Assembly: GCF_000317145.1 (NCBI RefSeq)
Contig: NC_019697.1
Location: 5,096,886-5,160,885, forward strand
DNA length: 64,000 nucleotides
Source of the DNA: Chamaesiphon minutus PCC 6605
GTDB taxonomy: Bacteria; Cyanobacteriota; Cyanobacteriia; Cyanobacteriales; Chamaesiphonaceae
Direction: 5' to 3'
Shown here: in pieces, positions 8,601 to 19,510 of the stretch
Layout of the letters: every line of letters begins with the position of its first letter
Numbering within the stretch: position 1 is the first letter of the stretch
Made by a program: the position numbers and the translations under genes
Notes under the pieces: generated by a model
Database searches by the model: none
Told to the model about the DNA's origin: nothing
The model's input: the letters and a program-made list of their open reading frames with translations, nothing else

Positions 8601-9923
8601 CTACTTATCCCCTAAAAGTTGTGCTAATTCCTGCGTTAAAATCTTGCCTAATGCATTGCGGGGGATGCGATCGACACAAATCCAGCGTTTGGGAATTTTA
8701 TATTTGCTAATTTTACCGACGATCGCTGTTGCTAAAATATCTGCGGAAACCGATCGAGCGTTTGCTACATACAAAGCTGTAACTATTTGCCCCCAATATC
8801 GATCGGGTGTGCCAATTACCCACGCATCAGAGACTAATCCGGTTGCCATAATTGCATTCGTAACTTCGATCGGAAACACATTTTCGCCACCAGTAATTAT
8901 TTTGGCACTATTACGGCCTAAAATAGTTAAATTACCATCTCGATCGAATGTGCCAATATCGTCAGGCTCGAAATAAGCGATCGGTTGTAAATTGGGAAAG
9001 TAGCCTAACATTAAGGACTTTGCTTTTATCCGGATTACATCAACTAAATCAGCTTCAATATTACGCTTAGGAGTAGAGCTTAATTGAACTTCTGCATGAG
9101 GTAAAACTTGCCCGCAACTATTATTTCCTGCTAAGAATTCTATCGGTTTGAGGCTAACGATTTGCGAGGCTGTTTCTGTCATACCATAAGTTAAAGCTAA
9201 CGGCAGTTTGGCAGCTCTGGCTCTATTTAATAAATCTATTTCTGGCGGCGCACCACCGATTAAAATCGTCCGAAATCCTGTCAACCACCGTACCTCTAAA
9301 TCTAATAATCTGGCTAATTGTGTAGGTACCAATGACAGAAAATAACGATCCTCATTCCCCGCGATCGCGTTAACTCCATCCCGGCAAAGTTGCTGAAAAT
9401 TTGTAATAAACAACTTACCATTTGTCAATAGCGATCGCCATAATTGCATTAAACCACTGACATGATAGAGTGGCAAAGTACAGACCGAATTAATTTCATC
9501 CACTTCATAAAACTCTCGGAATCCTGCCACGGAAGCACTGAGAGTTATCCAGGTATGGAGTGCAAATTTGATTTCTCCAGACGAGCCGCCTGTGGGAATC
9601 GAAATTGTCTCCCGATGCTGCATTGAATCTACTAGATCTGTCAATCTTGCAAACTGCTCGCGTTCTAACATTCCCCAATTTGGATTTATCAAAAAAATCG
9701 GGACGCCCAAGCGCGCACCAGCCATCAAACTCGCGATAAACTCGATCGGATCTAGTGTCTCGATCGCGAGAAAATTTGGTTGAAACTTGCTAAATTCGGC
9801 TAACTTGCGCTCCGCTAGATCGATAACTGCATGGTTATCTCGATCGACTAACCACCCATCGGCTAGACGTTGATAACACAAACTATAAATCCACTCTCCG
9901 TTACTGGCTTCCAGATCGTTCAT
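8601..9923 (-). CDS. menE: o-Succinylbenzoate--CoA ligase
   Basis: An adenylate-forming enzyme of about 440 residues. It shows the AMP-binding loop (SIPTGGSSGEIKFALHTW), the LALTYGMTETASQI motif and the C-terminal DIGTFDRDGNLTILGR and KIITGGENVFPIEV blocks, ending with the catalytic Lys in PRNALGKIL. The short length and LYHVSGLMQLWRSL region fit MenE of the phylloquinone (vitamin K1) pathway, needed for photosystem I. The ATG at 9923 is used; a TTG four codons upstream is possible. menE assignment over another acyl-CoA ligase is inferred from size and pattern. Confidence 0.82.
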   Translation of the reverse strand: MNDLEASNGEWIYSLCYQRLADGWLVDRDNHAVIDLAERKLAEFSKFQPNFLAIETLDPIEFIASLMAGARLGVPIFLINPNWGMLEREQFARLTDLVDSMQHRETISIPTGGSSGEIKFALHTWITLSASVAGFREFYEVDEINSVCTLPLYHVSGLMQLWRSLLTNGKLFITNFQQLCRDGVNAIAGNEDRYFLSLVPTQLARLLDLEVRWLTGFRTILIGGAPPEIDLLNRARAAKLPLALTYGMTETASQIVSLKPIEFLAGNNSCGQVLPHAEVQLSSTPKRNIEADLVDVIRIKAKSLMLGYFPNLQPIAYFEPDDIGTFDRDGNLTILGRNSAKIITGGENVFPIEVTNAIMATGLVSDAWVIGTPDRYWGQIVTALYVANARSVSADILATAIVGKISKYKIPKRWICVDRIPRNALGKILTQELAQLLGDK

Positions 9924-10057
9924 TCCCCAGTGCAATCACAAAAAAACTACCCCCGACTACGTACTTACACGATTGTAGGAGAGGGAATAGGAGATATAAA
10001 GTTGAGTAAACGAGATATAGAGGTGTCCAAAAAACATTAGAACAGCAAACAACTGAA

Positions 10058-10402
10058 TCACTCAGTAGTTTTACTGACTACTTGGGGTAAACCCATACTG
10101 TAATTTAACACTCTACTGTCGAGATTATAACCGATCTCGCCGTTTTGGAGCATCGTTCTCACAAAATGTTCTAGATCCGATCCGATTCGGCGGAGATTGT
10201 ACTCAGTCAAATCAGCACCACTGTAAGACTCAACCAAGTCATCAAATTGCCCGTAAACCTTACGCAATGCGTCTTCACTCCATACTAGTTCGTTATCTGG
10301 ATCGACATCTAATGTCAGAGCTTGTTCGCTCGGAATCAGTTCATTTTTCTTTACTTCGGCTGTATAAATGTGAATATGACGGGTTGTAGACTTTAGTAGC
10401 AT
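10058..10402 (-). CDS. ndhM: NAD(P)H-quinone oxidoreductase subunit M
   Basis: The 114-residue protein begins MLLKSTTRHIHIYTAEV and contains LTLDVDPDNELVW and DLTEYNLRRIGSDLEHFVRTMLQ, the well-conserved NdhM core. It ends with NYSMGLPQV. NdhM is a peripheral subunit specific to cyanobacterial and plastid NDH-1 and helps form the ferredoxin-binding hydrophilic arm. No signal peptide is present. The gene is isolated from ndhD by an aminotransferase gene. Confidence 0.93.
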   Translation of the reverse strand: MLLKSTTRHIHIYTAEVKKNELIPSEQALTLDVDPDNELVWSEDALRKVYGQFDDLVESYSGADLTEYNLRRIGSDLEHFVRTMLQNGEIGYNLDSRVLNYSMGLPQVVSKTTE

Positions 10403-10568
10403 TTCTTTTGGTGGGGAGTTGGAAGTGGGGAGTAGGGAGTTGATAATTTAGCCGAAAAATTAAATCCTCGATCTTTTAAGTTACTAGGCTCAGATTGTTA
10501 CTGTCATTTTAGCAACTAATCGGGTAGTCTAGATGGTGGCACTAGTTGGAAACTAAGCACCAGTATAG

Positions 10569-11450
10569 TTAAACTGTTACAAGCTGTGAGTAAGCCTGAA
10601 CTTTGGCTGAGAAAGCTTGGCGCAAAGCGGTGAAGATTTTCCCATCCATGGTGGTGGCTAAATGATTGTCATCGATCGAGCGTGCTGGCACTAGCTCTGC
10701 GATACTACCAGTCGTGAAAGCTTCAGTCGCTTGGGCGAGATCGGCAGGAAATAGATCGCGCTCGATCGTGTTAATGCCCAGTTCTGTTGCTATTTCCAGC
10801 AAGACATGCCGCGTGATCCCCAGCAACATGCCCCGCTGGGGAGTCACTAACACATCATCGATGACACAGAAGAAATTGCTGCGCGTCGCTTCGGTAATAT
10901 AGCCATCGCGGTGTGTAAACAGGATATCATCGTAATCCGCACCTGCTACTTGCCGCGCTGCATAAAAACCCGTCAGATAATTGGTAGTCTTGAGCATCGG
11001 TAGCTCTCGATCGTATGGCACTGTCTTCAACCGTTGGCCAGATTTGTACAGCTCCAGTCCATAGGGGGCTTCAGGATGCTTGGGAGTGACTTCATCCTCA
11101 AAAATCATTAAATGCGGCGTGAAGCCCTCACAGGCGTTATAACTGCTGCCGCTGGGTCTGTCGCATTCCCCAGCAGTCAGATAAAATTTGACCGCGCTGT
11201 GTGGATAGGCATTACGATCGATTACCTGACGTGTCAGATTAGACAGTTCTGGTAATGTCGGCAAAGGCAGATTCAGCATCTTGGCTCCACGGTTTAGCCG
11301 TTGCAGATGCTCTTGCAGATAAAATGGTGTCCCACCATAAACCCGCGCTAGCTCGAATAATGTGATGCCGCGTGCAAAGCCGAAATCTGTCGGATTGATG
11401 CGGATGGTATCGCGTTCTACATACTGGCCGTCATAATAAGCGATCGACAT
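10569..11450 (-). CDS. PLP-dependent class IV aminotransferase
   Basis: The 293-residue protein is a fold-type IV PLP enzyme. The catalytic Lys is K154 in PMLKTTNYLTG. ITEATRSNFFCVIDD and GMLLGITRHVLLEIA form the PLP phosphate site. The family includes branched-chain aminotransferase, D-amino acid aminotransferase and 4-amino-4-deoxychorismate lyase, and sequence alone does not separate these here. In cyanobacteria, homologues are usually annotated as branched-chain or aminodeoxychorismate lyase-like enzymes. Monocistronic by spacing. Confidence 0.85.
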   Translation of the reverse strand: MSIAYYDGQYVERDTIRINPTDFGFARGITLFELARVYGGTPFYLQEHLQRLNRGAKMLNLPLPTLPELSNLTRQVIDRNAYPHSAVKFYLTAGECDRPSGSSYNACEGFTPHLMIFEDEVTPKHPEAPYGLELYKSGQRLKTVPYDRELPMLKTTNYLTGFYAARQVAGADYDDILFTHRDGYITEATRSNFFCVIDDVLVTPQRGMLLGITRHVLLEIATELGINTIERDLFPADLAQATEAFTTGSIAELVPARSIDDNHLATTMDGKIFTALRQAFSAKVQAYSQLVTV

Positions 11451-11783
11451 GGTGGGATTAATTGATAATTGATAATTGATAACGCCAGTCGGCTAAACTT
11501 CATTTGCGCTGGGCTTCCCCCCAACTTTACCCAAATATGCGAGCCGCTGAGGTGAAATAACATAGACTACGCAGCACCTCAAATAACTCGTGCATACACA
11601 GTAGCCTTACAGGTAAAGACTTTAAATTTGTGCTGTTGTTAAACACAGTATATACAGATTATTAATAACAAATATCGGAGCGAGATCTTAAGTACAGGCA
11701 ATTTATGAATTACCCCTCTCTAAAATCCCACTCCGACAGAAGAAGATTTCTATTGATGTTCATTCCCGAGCTGAGAACGAGCA
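11451..11783. other. Intergenic region with short ATTGATA repeats
   Basis: About 330 bases between the aminotransferase and ndhD. A small tandem repeat, TTGATAATTGATAATTGATAA (around 11460-11480), sits just upstream of the aminotransferase start. Nothing else is supportable. Confidence 0.5.
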
Positions 11784-13400
11784 TTACTTAGCAATACTAA
11801 CCAATTTACCTGGAATAACTGGCGATGCAATCGCGGTTGGCGATTTCCACTCGATCGATTGCGCATACAAGCTAGTCTCTTTACGTTCGGCAACCGCTGT
11901 GGGCAATGCTTCGCGCAGATGAGCTGCCACAGATGCCGTGGTGATATCATAGGTTTGAGTCGCCAATTTGGGATACAAGCCAATGCCAATAATCGGAATC
12001 AACAGCGAGAAAGCGATCGCCAGTTCGCGTGGTTGAGCATCCCAGCAATTTTCGCCATGAGCATCGAGGTTGCCAAAAAATACTCGCCGTAGCATCGACA
12101 ATAAATAAATCGGCGTAATTAGCAGTCCTACCGCAGATAAGAAAATCACCAGTGTTTTGAAGCCATCATCATAAACATCGCTAGTTGTCAATCCTAAGAA
12201 AATCGATAGTTCGCTGACGAAGCCACTCATTCCTGGTAGCGCGAGAGAGGCCATCGATGCGAATGTAAATAAGGCAAAAGTCGAAGGCATGGATTTGGCA
12301 ATCCCGCCCATTTTATCCATCGAGAGGGTATGGGTACGTTCGTAGATTACCCCAGCTAAGAAGAATAAGACTGCCGCGATTCCACCGTGGGAAATCATTT
12401 GCAGCATCGCGCCATTAATGCCTAGAGCTGTAAACGAAGAAATCCCAATGAGCACGAATCCCATGTGCGAAATCGATGAATAAGCAAGGCGACGTTTGAG
12501 ATTGTCTTGAGAGAAAGCAGCTAAGGCACCGTAAATAATATTTACGACACCCAATATTGCTAGTACGGGCGCAAAATAAACATGAGCGTGAGGCAGCATT
12601 TCGGCATTAAATCGGATTAAGGCGTAACCGCCCATCTTGAGTAATACACCAGCCAAAATCATCGAACCAGGTGCTGGAGCTTCACCATGTGCATCTGGCA
12701 ACCAGGTATGGAAGGGGAAAATTGGTAGCTTGACACCGAACGCAATCAGGAACCCAGCATAAGCCAATAATTCTAACCCGATCGGATATTCTTTGAGTCC
12801 TAATTCGGCAATATCAAAAGTAACCGTATCGCCATAGAAAGCCAATCCTAGCGCAGATAGCAGAATAAAAATCGATGCTAGAGCCGTATACAGAATAAAT
12901 TTCGTTGCGGCATAAAACCGCTGTCCCCCACCCCAAATCGAAATTAGGAGATAGACAGGAACTAATTCTAGCTCCCACAACATGAAAAACATCAGTAGAT
13001 CCTGAGCCAGGAATACCGAAATCTGCGCGCCGTACATTAATAACATCAAGCCGTAAAACAGACGCGGCTTGATCTTAATATTCCACGCCGCAAAGATAGC
13101 AAGCGTGGTTACAAATCCCGTCAACACTACTAACGGCATCGACAGTCCATCCGTACCCAACGACCAATTCAAGCCCAATTGTGGCACCCAGCTATAGCGT
13201 TCGACTAGCTGTAGGTTGGGGTTGTTAAAGTCATACTGGGTAGCAAAAGTATAAATAATTAAACCTAATTCTAATATCCCTATGCCCAATGCGTAGAGCC
13301 GCACAGTTTTACCATTGGTGTCGGGTATTACAGGAATAGCTAAGGCAGCTACGATCGGAAATGCAATAATTGCAGTCAGCCAGGGAAATTCAGACGTCAT
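11784..13400 (-). CDS. ndhD: NAD(P)H-quinone oxidoreductase subunit 4 (NdhD)
   Basis: The 538-residue polytopic protein has about 14 membrane helices and the antiporter-like core: [17 protein letters not shown] carries the conserved Glu, and [40 protein letters not shown] carries the key Lys and His residues. It is a proton-pumping subunit of thylakoid NDH-1, used in respiration and cyclic electron flow. The length and [11 protein letters not shown] block fit the NdhD1/D2 type rather than the CO2-uptake NdhD3/D4 type, but this is inferred. ndhF is not adjacent. Confidence 0.94.
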   Translation of the reverse strand: MTSEFPWLTAIIAFPIVAALAIPVIPDTNGKTVRLYALGIGILELGLIIYTFATQYDFNNPNLQLVERYSWVPQLGLNWSLGTDGLSMPLVVLTGFVTTLAIFAAWNIKIKPRLFYGLMLLMYGAQISVFLAQDLLMFFMLWELELVPVYLLISIWGGGQRFYAATKFILYTALASIFILLSALGLAFYGDTVTFDIAELGLKEYPIGLELLAYAGFLIAFGVKLPIFPFHTWLPDAHGEAPAPGSMILAGVLLKMGGYALIRFNAEMLPHAHVYFAPVLAILGVVNIIYGALAAFSQDNLKRRLAYSSISHMGFVLIGISSFTALGINGAMLQMISHGGIAAVLFFLAGVIYERTHTLSMDKMGGIAKSMPSTFALFTFASMASLALPGMSGFVSELSIFLGLTTSDVYDDGFKTLVIFLSAVGLLITPIYLLSMLRRVFFGNLDAHGENCWDAQPRELAIAFSLLIPIIGIGLYPKLATQTYDITTASVAAHLREALPTAVAERKETSLYAQSIEWKSPTAIASPVIPGKLVSIAK

Positions 13401-13793
13401 AGATCGGCGATGAGAATTGAGTAGAATACTTCGCTGCTAGGAAAGGGTAGTATTTAATGCTCGTAGGTATAAATGCTCATTATGTTAATCATATATCCTG
13501 TTGGGGATCGTTGCAACTTGTAAATAAAATTTACAAGTTTTAAAATACCGTTACTCTAGATTACCCTTTTTTGAGTCTCAAATTATCTCCGATCGAACAG
13601 CGAAATCGAGCCACGATGTTAGGGTTCGAGGATCGCGCGACCGACGACACTAGCGAATCCGATCGATCTCATGGCTAGTGGTGATTTCGATCGCTTTGAG
13701 TTAATATTTTTCGGGGAGCGGGGGAACGGTGGAGATGGTACTCTAACTTATGCCGCCTATTACTAGATTTAGAACCAGAGGATCGATCGAAAT
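13401..13793. other. Divergent intergenic region upstream of ndhD
   Basis: About 390 bases between divergent ndhD and an ABC permease gene. The main structure is a perfect inverted repeat at 13515-13539. No gene is visible. Confidence 0.5.
13515..13539. promoter_or_regulatory. Perfect 11-bp inverted repeat upstream of ndhD
   Basis: AACTTGTAAAT and ATTTACAAGTT are perfectly complementary around a 3-base AAA centre, about 115 bases upstream of the ndhD start. The A/T-rich dyad could be a regulator operator or, with the TTTT after it on the plus strand, a weak terminator. No gene on the plus strand ends nearby, so an operator is slightly favoured. Confidence 0.4.
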
Positions 13794-14666
13794 ATGCTAA
13801 AACAGCTACCCTCTCGCCTGTTGCAATCTACTTTTTGGCAATCCCCAATCGTCAAATTAGTCGGGATTTATGGCGGATTGAGTGCGATCGCAGGAGTAAT
13901 GTTATTTCCATTACTCTGGTTATTAAGCACCGCGCTCAAATCGGCGGACGAAAATATTTTCCAATCGCCACCCCAATTATTACCGCAGCATCCGACCTTC
14001 GAGCACATCGCTACTGTCTGGCAAAGTAACGATTTTGGCCGCTATTTATTCAATAGCAGTGTCGTTGCCGTTATGAGTGTAATTATCAACCTCATTTTTT
14101 GCGCGCTGGCTGCTTATCCGCTAGCTAGACTAGAGTTCAAAGGTAAAGAAACGATTTTTGCGATCGTAGTTTCGACGATTATGATTCCCTTTCAGATCGT
14201 GATGATTCCGCTATTTATCATCGCCGTTCAGTTGGGATTAGTGAATACTTATTTAGGCGTGATTTTACCCAACTTAGCATCGGCATTTGGCATTTTCTTA
14301 TTGCGCCAAGCTTTTCAATCGGTACCCAAAGAACTCGAAGAAGCGGCGAGGATCGATGGTTGCTGGGAAATTGGCATCTGGTGGAGCGTAATGTTACCTG
14401 CAATTCGTCCCTCATTAGTCACGCTGGCAATTTTTGTGTTTATCGGTGCTTGGAGCGATTTTTTATGGCCATTAATCGTGCTCCAAGATGATACTTATTA
14501 CACGCTCCCATTGGGAGTAGCAAAATTAGCCGAAGGTGCTTTTGGCTTAAATTGGCGATTGGTCGCTGCGGGTTCGGTTATTTCGATTGCGCCTGTTTTA
14601 ATCTTATTTATGTTCGTCCAACGTTATATCGTACCGACAGCCACTAGCAGTGGTGTTAAAGGGTAG
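13794..14666 (+). CDS. Carbohydrate ABC transporter permease (MalG/LacG type)
   Basis: The 290-residue protein has six predicted membrane helices and the EAA loop (EEAARIDGCWEIGIWWSVMLPAIRP, about 182-206) that docks with the ATPase. The order and C-terminal helix fit the MalG/UgpE inner-membrane permease of sugar importers. The partner MalF-type permease, binding protein and ATPase are not in the window, as is common in cyanobacteria where such subunits scatter. Confidence 0.92.
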   Translation: MLKQLPSRLLQSTFWQSPIVKLVGIYGGLSAIAGVMLFPLLWLLSTALKSADENIFQSPPQLLPQHPTFEHIATVWQSNDFGRYLFNSSVVAVMSVIINLIFCALAAYPLARLEFKGKETIFAIVVSTIMIPFQIVMIPLFIIAVQLGLVNTYLGVILPNLASAFGIFLLRQAFQSVPKELEEAARIDGCWEIGIWWSVMLPAIRPSLVTLAIFVFIGAWSDFLWPLIVLQDDTYYTLPLGVAKLAEGAFGLNWRLVAAGSVISIAPVLILFMFVQRYIVPTATSSGVKG

Positions 14667-14736
14667 GGAATAGGGGATAGTGAATAGTGAATAGGGGATA
14701 GGGGATAGGGGATAGGGGATAGGGGATAGTGGATAA
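14661..14736. repeat. GGGATAG heptanucleotide tandem repeat
   Basis: About nine imperfect units of (A)GGGGAT and variants (TGAATAG) immediately follow the ABC permease stop codon. The same heptamer family recurs at 34430, 36203 and, in inverse orientation, 47715. Confidence 0.85.
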
Positions 14737-14787
14737 ATAGATCGACCCAATTTATGTTGAGAAATTGGGTCGATGAACTAAAAAATT

Positions 14788-15432
14788 TTAACCTTGATAA
14801 GGACGATCGATTCGATCGAGTGATACATTAAATTCAAACGGCATCCGACCGGGATTTTTGCGAGGTTCGGCAGCATAACCTACTGGTAATACTAACGCGA
14901 TCGCTAAATCTGGATCGTTTTCGGCACCAATAACGGCTTTGACTTTATCTTCCATCCAGCCATTCATCATACAAGTAGATAATCCCAAACTCTCAGCCGC
15001 CAGAGTCGCATGAGTAGCTGCAATCATCGCATCTTTAATGGCATACTCCCTAGCTTTGTCGCCGAGTGCTACCGAAAATTCGGGGATTGCTTTCTTGAAA
15101 TAAGCAGCAGTACCTTCATTCCAAGCTCCAGTCTGCATACCTTGCTCGATTATTGGCGTGATGTCTCGCTCTCCCGCCTTAATATCGGCAGCAAACACTA
15201 AGTTTACTGGTGCTTGGGTAATTTGGGGTTGATTCCAACAGGCAGCTCCTAAAGCCGCTTTTTGCTCCGGATCGATGATGATAACGATCCGCCAATCCTG
15301 AACGTTAAAGCTACTAGGTGCTGCTACTGTCAATTCGATCAGTTGACGGAGGAGTTCTGGTGAAATCGGGTCTGGCTTGAAGCTTTTGATCGATCGACGT
15401 TGTAAAATCGCGGTCGGTACGTCTAAGGGCAT
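14788..15432 (-). CDS. Nitroreductase-family flavoprotein
   Basis: The 214-residue protein begins with the FMN-binding RRSIKSFKPDPIS motif and continues with APSSFNVQDWRIVII, MIAATHATLAAESLGLSTCMM and VLPVGYAAEPRKNPGR, the standard nitroreductase blocks. Such enzymes use NAD(P)H and FMN to reduce nitro compounds or quinones, usually as homodimers. The natural substrate cannot be deduced. The gene is monocistronic. Confidence 0.9.
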   Translation of the reverse strand: MPLDVPTAILQRRSIKSFKPDPISPELLRQLIELTVAAPSSFNVQDWRIVIIIDPEQKAALGAACWNQPQITQAPVNLVFAADIKAGERDITPIIEQGMQTGAWNEGTAAYFKKAIPEFSVALGDKAREYAIKDAMIAATHATLAAESLGLSTCMMNGWMEDKVKAVIGAENDPDLAIALVLPVGYAAEPRKNPGRMPFEFNVSLDRIDRPYQG

Positions 15433-15652
15433 AAGGTCTGAAGTTAGAGATATAGGTTACATAGTAGCGGGTAGTCAATGTCCAGCCAAGCCTTAATGAG
15501 ATTAAGAGCAGGAGTTACGCTCGATCGACTCTAATTTGCGATCGATCGATTTTATATAAATACTCAACCACTAGCTTCAATCCGTTGTCCATTAATCCAT
15601 ACAGAGTGGTTACTGCCATTGCTTGCTATTATCGATCGAACACTGCATGGCA

Positions 15653-16810
<1,158 letters not shown>

Positions 16811-16858
16811 TTATATGCGAAAACGGATTCTTTGCGGGGAGCGGGGAGCGGAGGTGGA

Positions 16859-16893
16859 TGGGTAATGGGTAATGGGTAATGGGTAATGGGTAA
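16859..16893. repeat. GGGTAAT heptanucleotide repeat
   Basis: About five tandem copies of GGGTAAT lie just upstream of tgt, a variant of the heptamer repeats seen elsewhere in the window. Confidence 0.8.
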
Positions 16894-16935
16894 GATTCGG
16901 ATCTTCCTTTGCTCATCAGTAAGGCAGCAACGCTG

Positions 16936-17122
16936 CCTAAAACCTAAAGCCTAAAACCTAAAGCCTAAAACCTAAAGCCTAAAACCTAAAGCCTAAAACC
17001 TAAAGCCTAAAACCTAAAGCCTAAAACCTAAAGCCTAAAACCTAAAGCCTAAAACCTAAAGCCTAAAACCTAAAGCCTAAAACCTAAAGCCTAAAACCTA
17101 AAGCCTAGAACCTAAAGCCTAA
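16936..17122. repeat. 14-bp tandem repeat abutting minE
   Basis: About 13 copies of the 14-base unit CCTAAAACCTAAAG (two 7-base halves, CCTAAAA and CCTAAAG) run to position 17122, with one substitution (CCTAGAA) near the right end. The last unit contains the complement of the minE stop codon. On the minus strand it reads CTTTAGGTTTTAGG. It is a pure short-unit repeat without spacers, so not a CRISPR array. Confidence 0.95.
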
Positions 17123-17436
17123 CTCGCTGGCTCATCCCCCGCCCAACCCAGGGGCGATGCTTCCGCATCATCTTTGACGCGACGAATGGGGAGATTGGCA
17201 ATTAATGCAGTTACTCGTTGGTTGCTTTCTAGCGAAAAATCTAGTCCTTGAGAATCAATTTCGACATAGCGCGATACTACTTCTAGGATTTCCTGACGCA
17301 TCATATCGACCGTTTGGGGACTCAGATCGGTGCGATCGTGAGCGATTACCAATTGGAGTCGCCGTTTTACATGGTCTCTACTCGGTTCGGCAACCCGGGG
17401 AAATAGCATTTCTAAAAATTCATTAATCATAATCAT
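17119..17436 (-). CDS. minE: Cell division topological specificity factor MinE
   Basis: From the ATG at 17436 the product starts [14 protein letters not shown], the membrane-binding and MinD-activating N-terminus, then [16 protein letters not shown] (the anti-MinCD segment) and the C-terminal dimerisation domain [17 protein letters not shown]. MinE drives MinD release and pole-to-pole oscillation. The frame continues upstream to 17520, but those residues do not match MinE. The last third ([21 protein letters not shown]) is an unusual tail, and the stop codon lies in the 14-bp tandem repeat. Confidence 0.9.
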   Translation of the reverse strand: MIMINEFLEMLFPRVAEPSRDHVKRRLQLVIAHDRTDLSPQTVDMMRQEILEVVSRYVEIDSQGLDFSLESNQRVTALIANLPIRRVKDDAEASPLGWAGDEPAS

Positions 17437-17660
17437 AGCGATCGGTCGATAGAAGGAATTAGCACCTAAAATGATGAAATCGTTGATGGGAACAGCATGG
17501 TGACAATTAATTACTGACAAACTTCCCGACCCAACCCCAAAATTTTATAGCCATTATCTACCCATTGCATTCGTGGCAGATGCTACTATGAAATCTCTCC
17601 CGATCGACTCGACGAACCGCTCGGTGGGGTACAACTTACTCTCATGTTTTAGCTATATTA

Positions 17661-18461
17661 CTATTTCGCGAAGATTTTACGTAACCGTTTGAACAAATTA
17701 TCACGATCGACATTTAAATCGAGGTAGGGGGTTTTTTCGCCGCACAGACGATGGGCGATATTTTCAAATGCTAAAGCGGCACGAGAGCCACTATTGCTCT
17801 CTAAGACGAGAGGTTCGCCGCGATTGGTAGAGGTGATTACTCGTTCGTCTTCGGGTACGACGCCGATTAATTGTACCGCGAGAATTTCGCTGACATCTTC
17901 GACAGACATCATTTCACTAGCTTCTACCATGGCAGGGCGCAACCGATTGACGATCAGTCTGGCGGGGGTAATATTACTAGCTTCGAGCAAGCCAATCACA
18001 CGATCGGCATCGCGGACGGCAGAAATTTCTGGCGTAGTCACGATCAAAGCTTCTTGAGCGGCAGCGATCGCATTTTTAAAGCCCATTTCAATACCCGCAG
18101 GGCTATCGATCAACACGAAGTCAAACTGCGGCGCGAGTTCGCCGATCATCCATTTCATGTGATTGGGGGTAATCATCTCTGCTTTGCGATTTTGGGTAGC
18201 AGGTAGTAATACCAATCCTGGTTGCCGTTTATCTCTGACTAATGCTTGATCGAGACGACATTCGCCTGCGAGAACTTCGACTGCGGTATAGACTACGCGA
18301 TTTTCTAATCCTAATAATAGATCGAGATTTCGCAGCCCAAAGTCGCCATCGACGAGAGCGACTCGGTGCCCCATCTTGGCTAGCGTCATACCTAAGTTGG
18401 CCGTCACAGTGGTTTTACCCACTCCGCCTTTGCCGGAAGTAACTACAATAATACGCGTCAT
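17661..18461 (-). CDS. minD: Septum-site determining ATPase MinD
   Basis: The 266-residue ATPase has the deviant Walker A motif GKGGVGKT (10-17), the DGDFGLRNLD switch, and a C-terminal amphipathic membrane-targeting helix (NLFKRLRKIFAK). MinD binds the membrane with ATP and recruits MinC to block FtsZ rings away from mid-cell. It lies between minC and minE in the order minC-minD-minE on the minus strand, with gaps of about 200 and 225 bases, so each may have its own promoter. Confidence 0.96.
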   Translation of the reverse strand: MTRIIVVTSGKGGVGKTTVTANLGMTLAKMGHRVALVDGDFGLRNLDLLLGLENRVVYTAVEVLAGECRLDQALVRDKRQPGLVLLPATQNRKAEMITPNHMKWMIGELAPQFDFVLIDSPAGIEMGFKNAIAAAQEALIVTTPEISAVRDADRVIGLLEASNITPARLIVNRLRPAMVEASEMMSVEDVSEILAVQLIGVVPEDERVITSTNRGEPLVLESNSGSRAALAFENIAHRLCGEKTPYLDLNVDRDNLFKRLRKIFAK

Positions 18462-18664
18462 GAATTATAAATTATGAATTAGTAACGATCGATTATAAAA
18501 ATCCGATTATTGTTTATGCTCGTGTATTTTAGGCGATTTTTATGGCGGATGCATCCAGCGAGTGCGGGATGAAAACCCTTTGCGCTAAAGTCTTGGCTCG
18601 TGCCATGAAGGCTTACCAGAACGCTCGCGCTGCATCGTCAGGTCGAAAAAATTTGCACTTAGAT

Positions 18665-19510
18665 TCAGGTATCTTCAGATCGTTTCGATCCTGGCAGAGC
18701 TAGTTCGCGCAGATACGGAGTTGTTCTGATATCGACCGCGCGAGCGATCCGAATGCCTTGAGGTGTAACATAAGCAATTTCTGGGTCAAATTGTGGCGGC
18801 GGGGTTTCTGGTGCGCGTGCGACTCGGTCAGCAATTCTTAACTGCGTTGGCTCCATTTGGAGTGCCATAATCAAGCATTGAGGATTGTTGGGATAGCCAG
18901 CATGGGCGATCCCTCTCAACCTGCCCCACACAATAATATCGCCAGCGGCGTAAATTTCGCCGCCCGGATTGACATCGCCCATAATGATTACGGTGCCTTG
19001 GTGGCGAATATCTATTCCCGATCTTACTGTCATTTGTAAGTAAAGTGGCTCGGCAATTAACGGTGGTGCATCTTCGATCGGTTGTGGGAATAATGGAGCA
19101 ATAGTCGATTGCTGCGTCACACAATAGCCTGCTGTAGCAGCGGCTACGGCAGTTTGGCGACGACTGGTAGCGACGAGTTGGAGCTGGAGCGCGACATCAG
19201 TTAGAGCATCGCTGATGCTCTGTAATTGTCTGGCATCTAGCAGTCGATCTTGAGCGATCAAGTGGACTACTGATAATGGTTGCCAAAATCTTTTGCCAGC
19301 TTGAAGTCTTTGTTGCAACTGCTCCCATAAGTCGCTCCAACTGGCAGAAGCAGATGTTTCTGCGACTGTAGGCAAAATTAACTTCACCACTCCATCTTCA
19401 TTTTTGAGTCGAATTTGTAATTTAGGTTGTTCCGATGGTTTAACTGGCTCGGGATCTGCTTTTCCCTGAGTATTCAATATCGACAAAGTAGAGGAGGAAT
19501 CAGCATTCAT
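18665..19510 (-). CDS. minC: Septum-site determining protein MinC
   Basis: The 281-residue protein has a variable N-terminal domain (about 50-145) and the conserved C-terminal beta-helix. That helix holds TVRSGIDIRHQGTVIIMGDVNPGGEI, then AAGDIIVWGRLRGIAHAGYP, which carries the MinD contact surface. MinC inhibits FtsZ polymerisation. The leading 45 residues are a polar extension seen in many cyanobacterial MinC proteins. It is the first gene of the min cluster. Confidence 0.95.
   Translation of the reverse strand: MNADSSSTLSILNTQGKADPEPVKPSEQPKLQIRLKNEDGVVKLILPTVAETSASASWSDLWEQLQQRLQAGKRFWQPLSVVHLIAQDRLLDARQLQSISDALTDVALQLQLVATSRRQTAVAAATAGYCVTQQSTIAPLFPQPIEDAPPLIAEPLYLQMTVRSGIDIRHQGTVIIMGDVNPGGEIYAAGDIIVWGRLRGIAHAGYPNNPQCLIMALQMEPTQLRIADRVARAPETPPPQFDPEIAYVTPQGIRIARAVDIRTTPYLRELALPGSKRSEDT

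Noticed and set aside
16936-17122. Possible CRISPR array
   Set aside because: The unit is a pure 14-base tandem repeat without unique spacers, and no cas genes are present.
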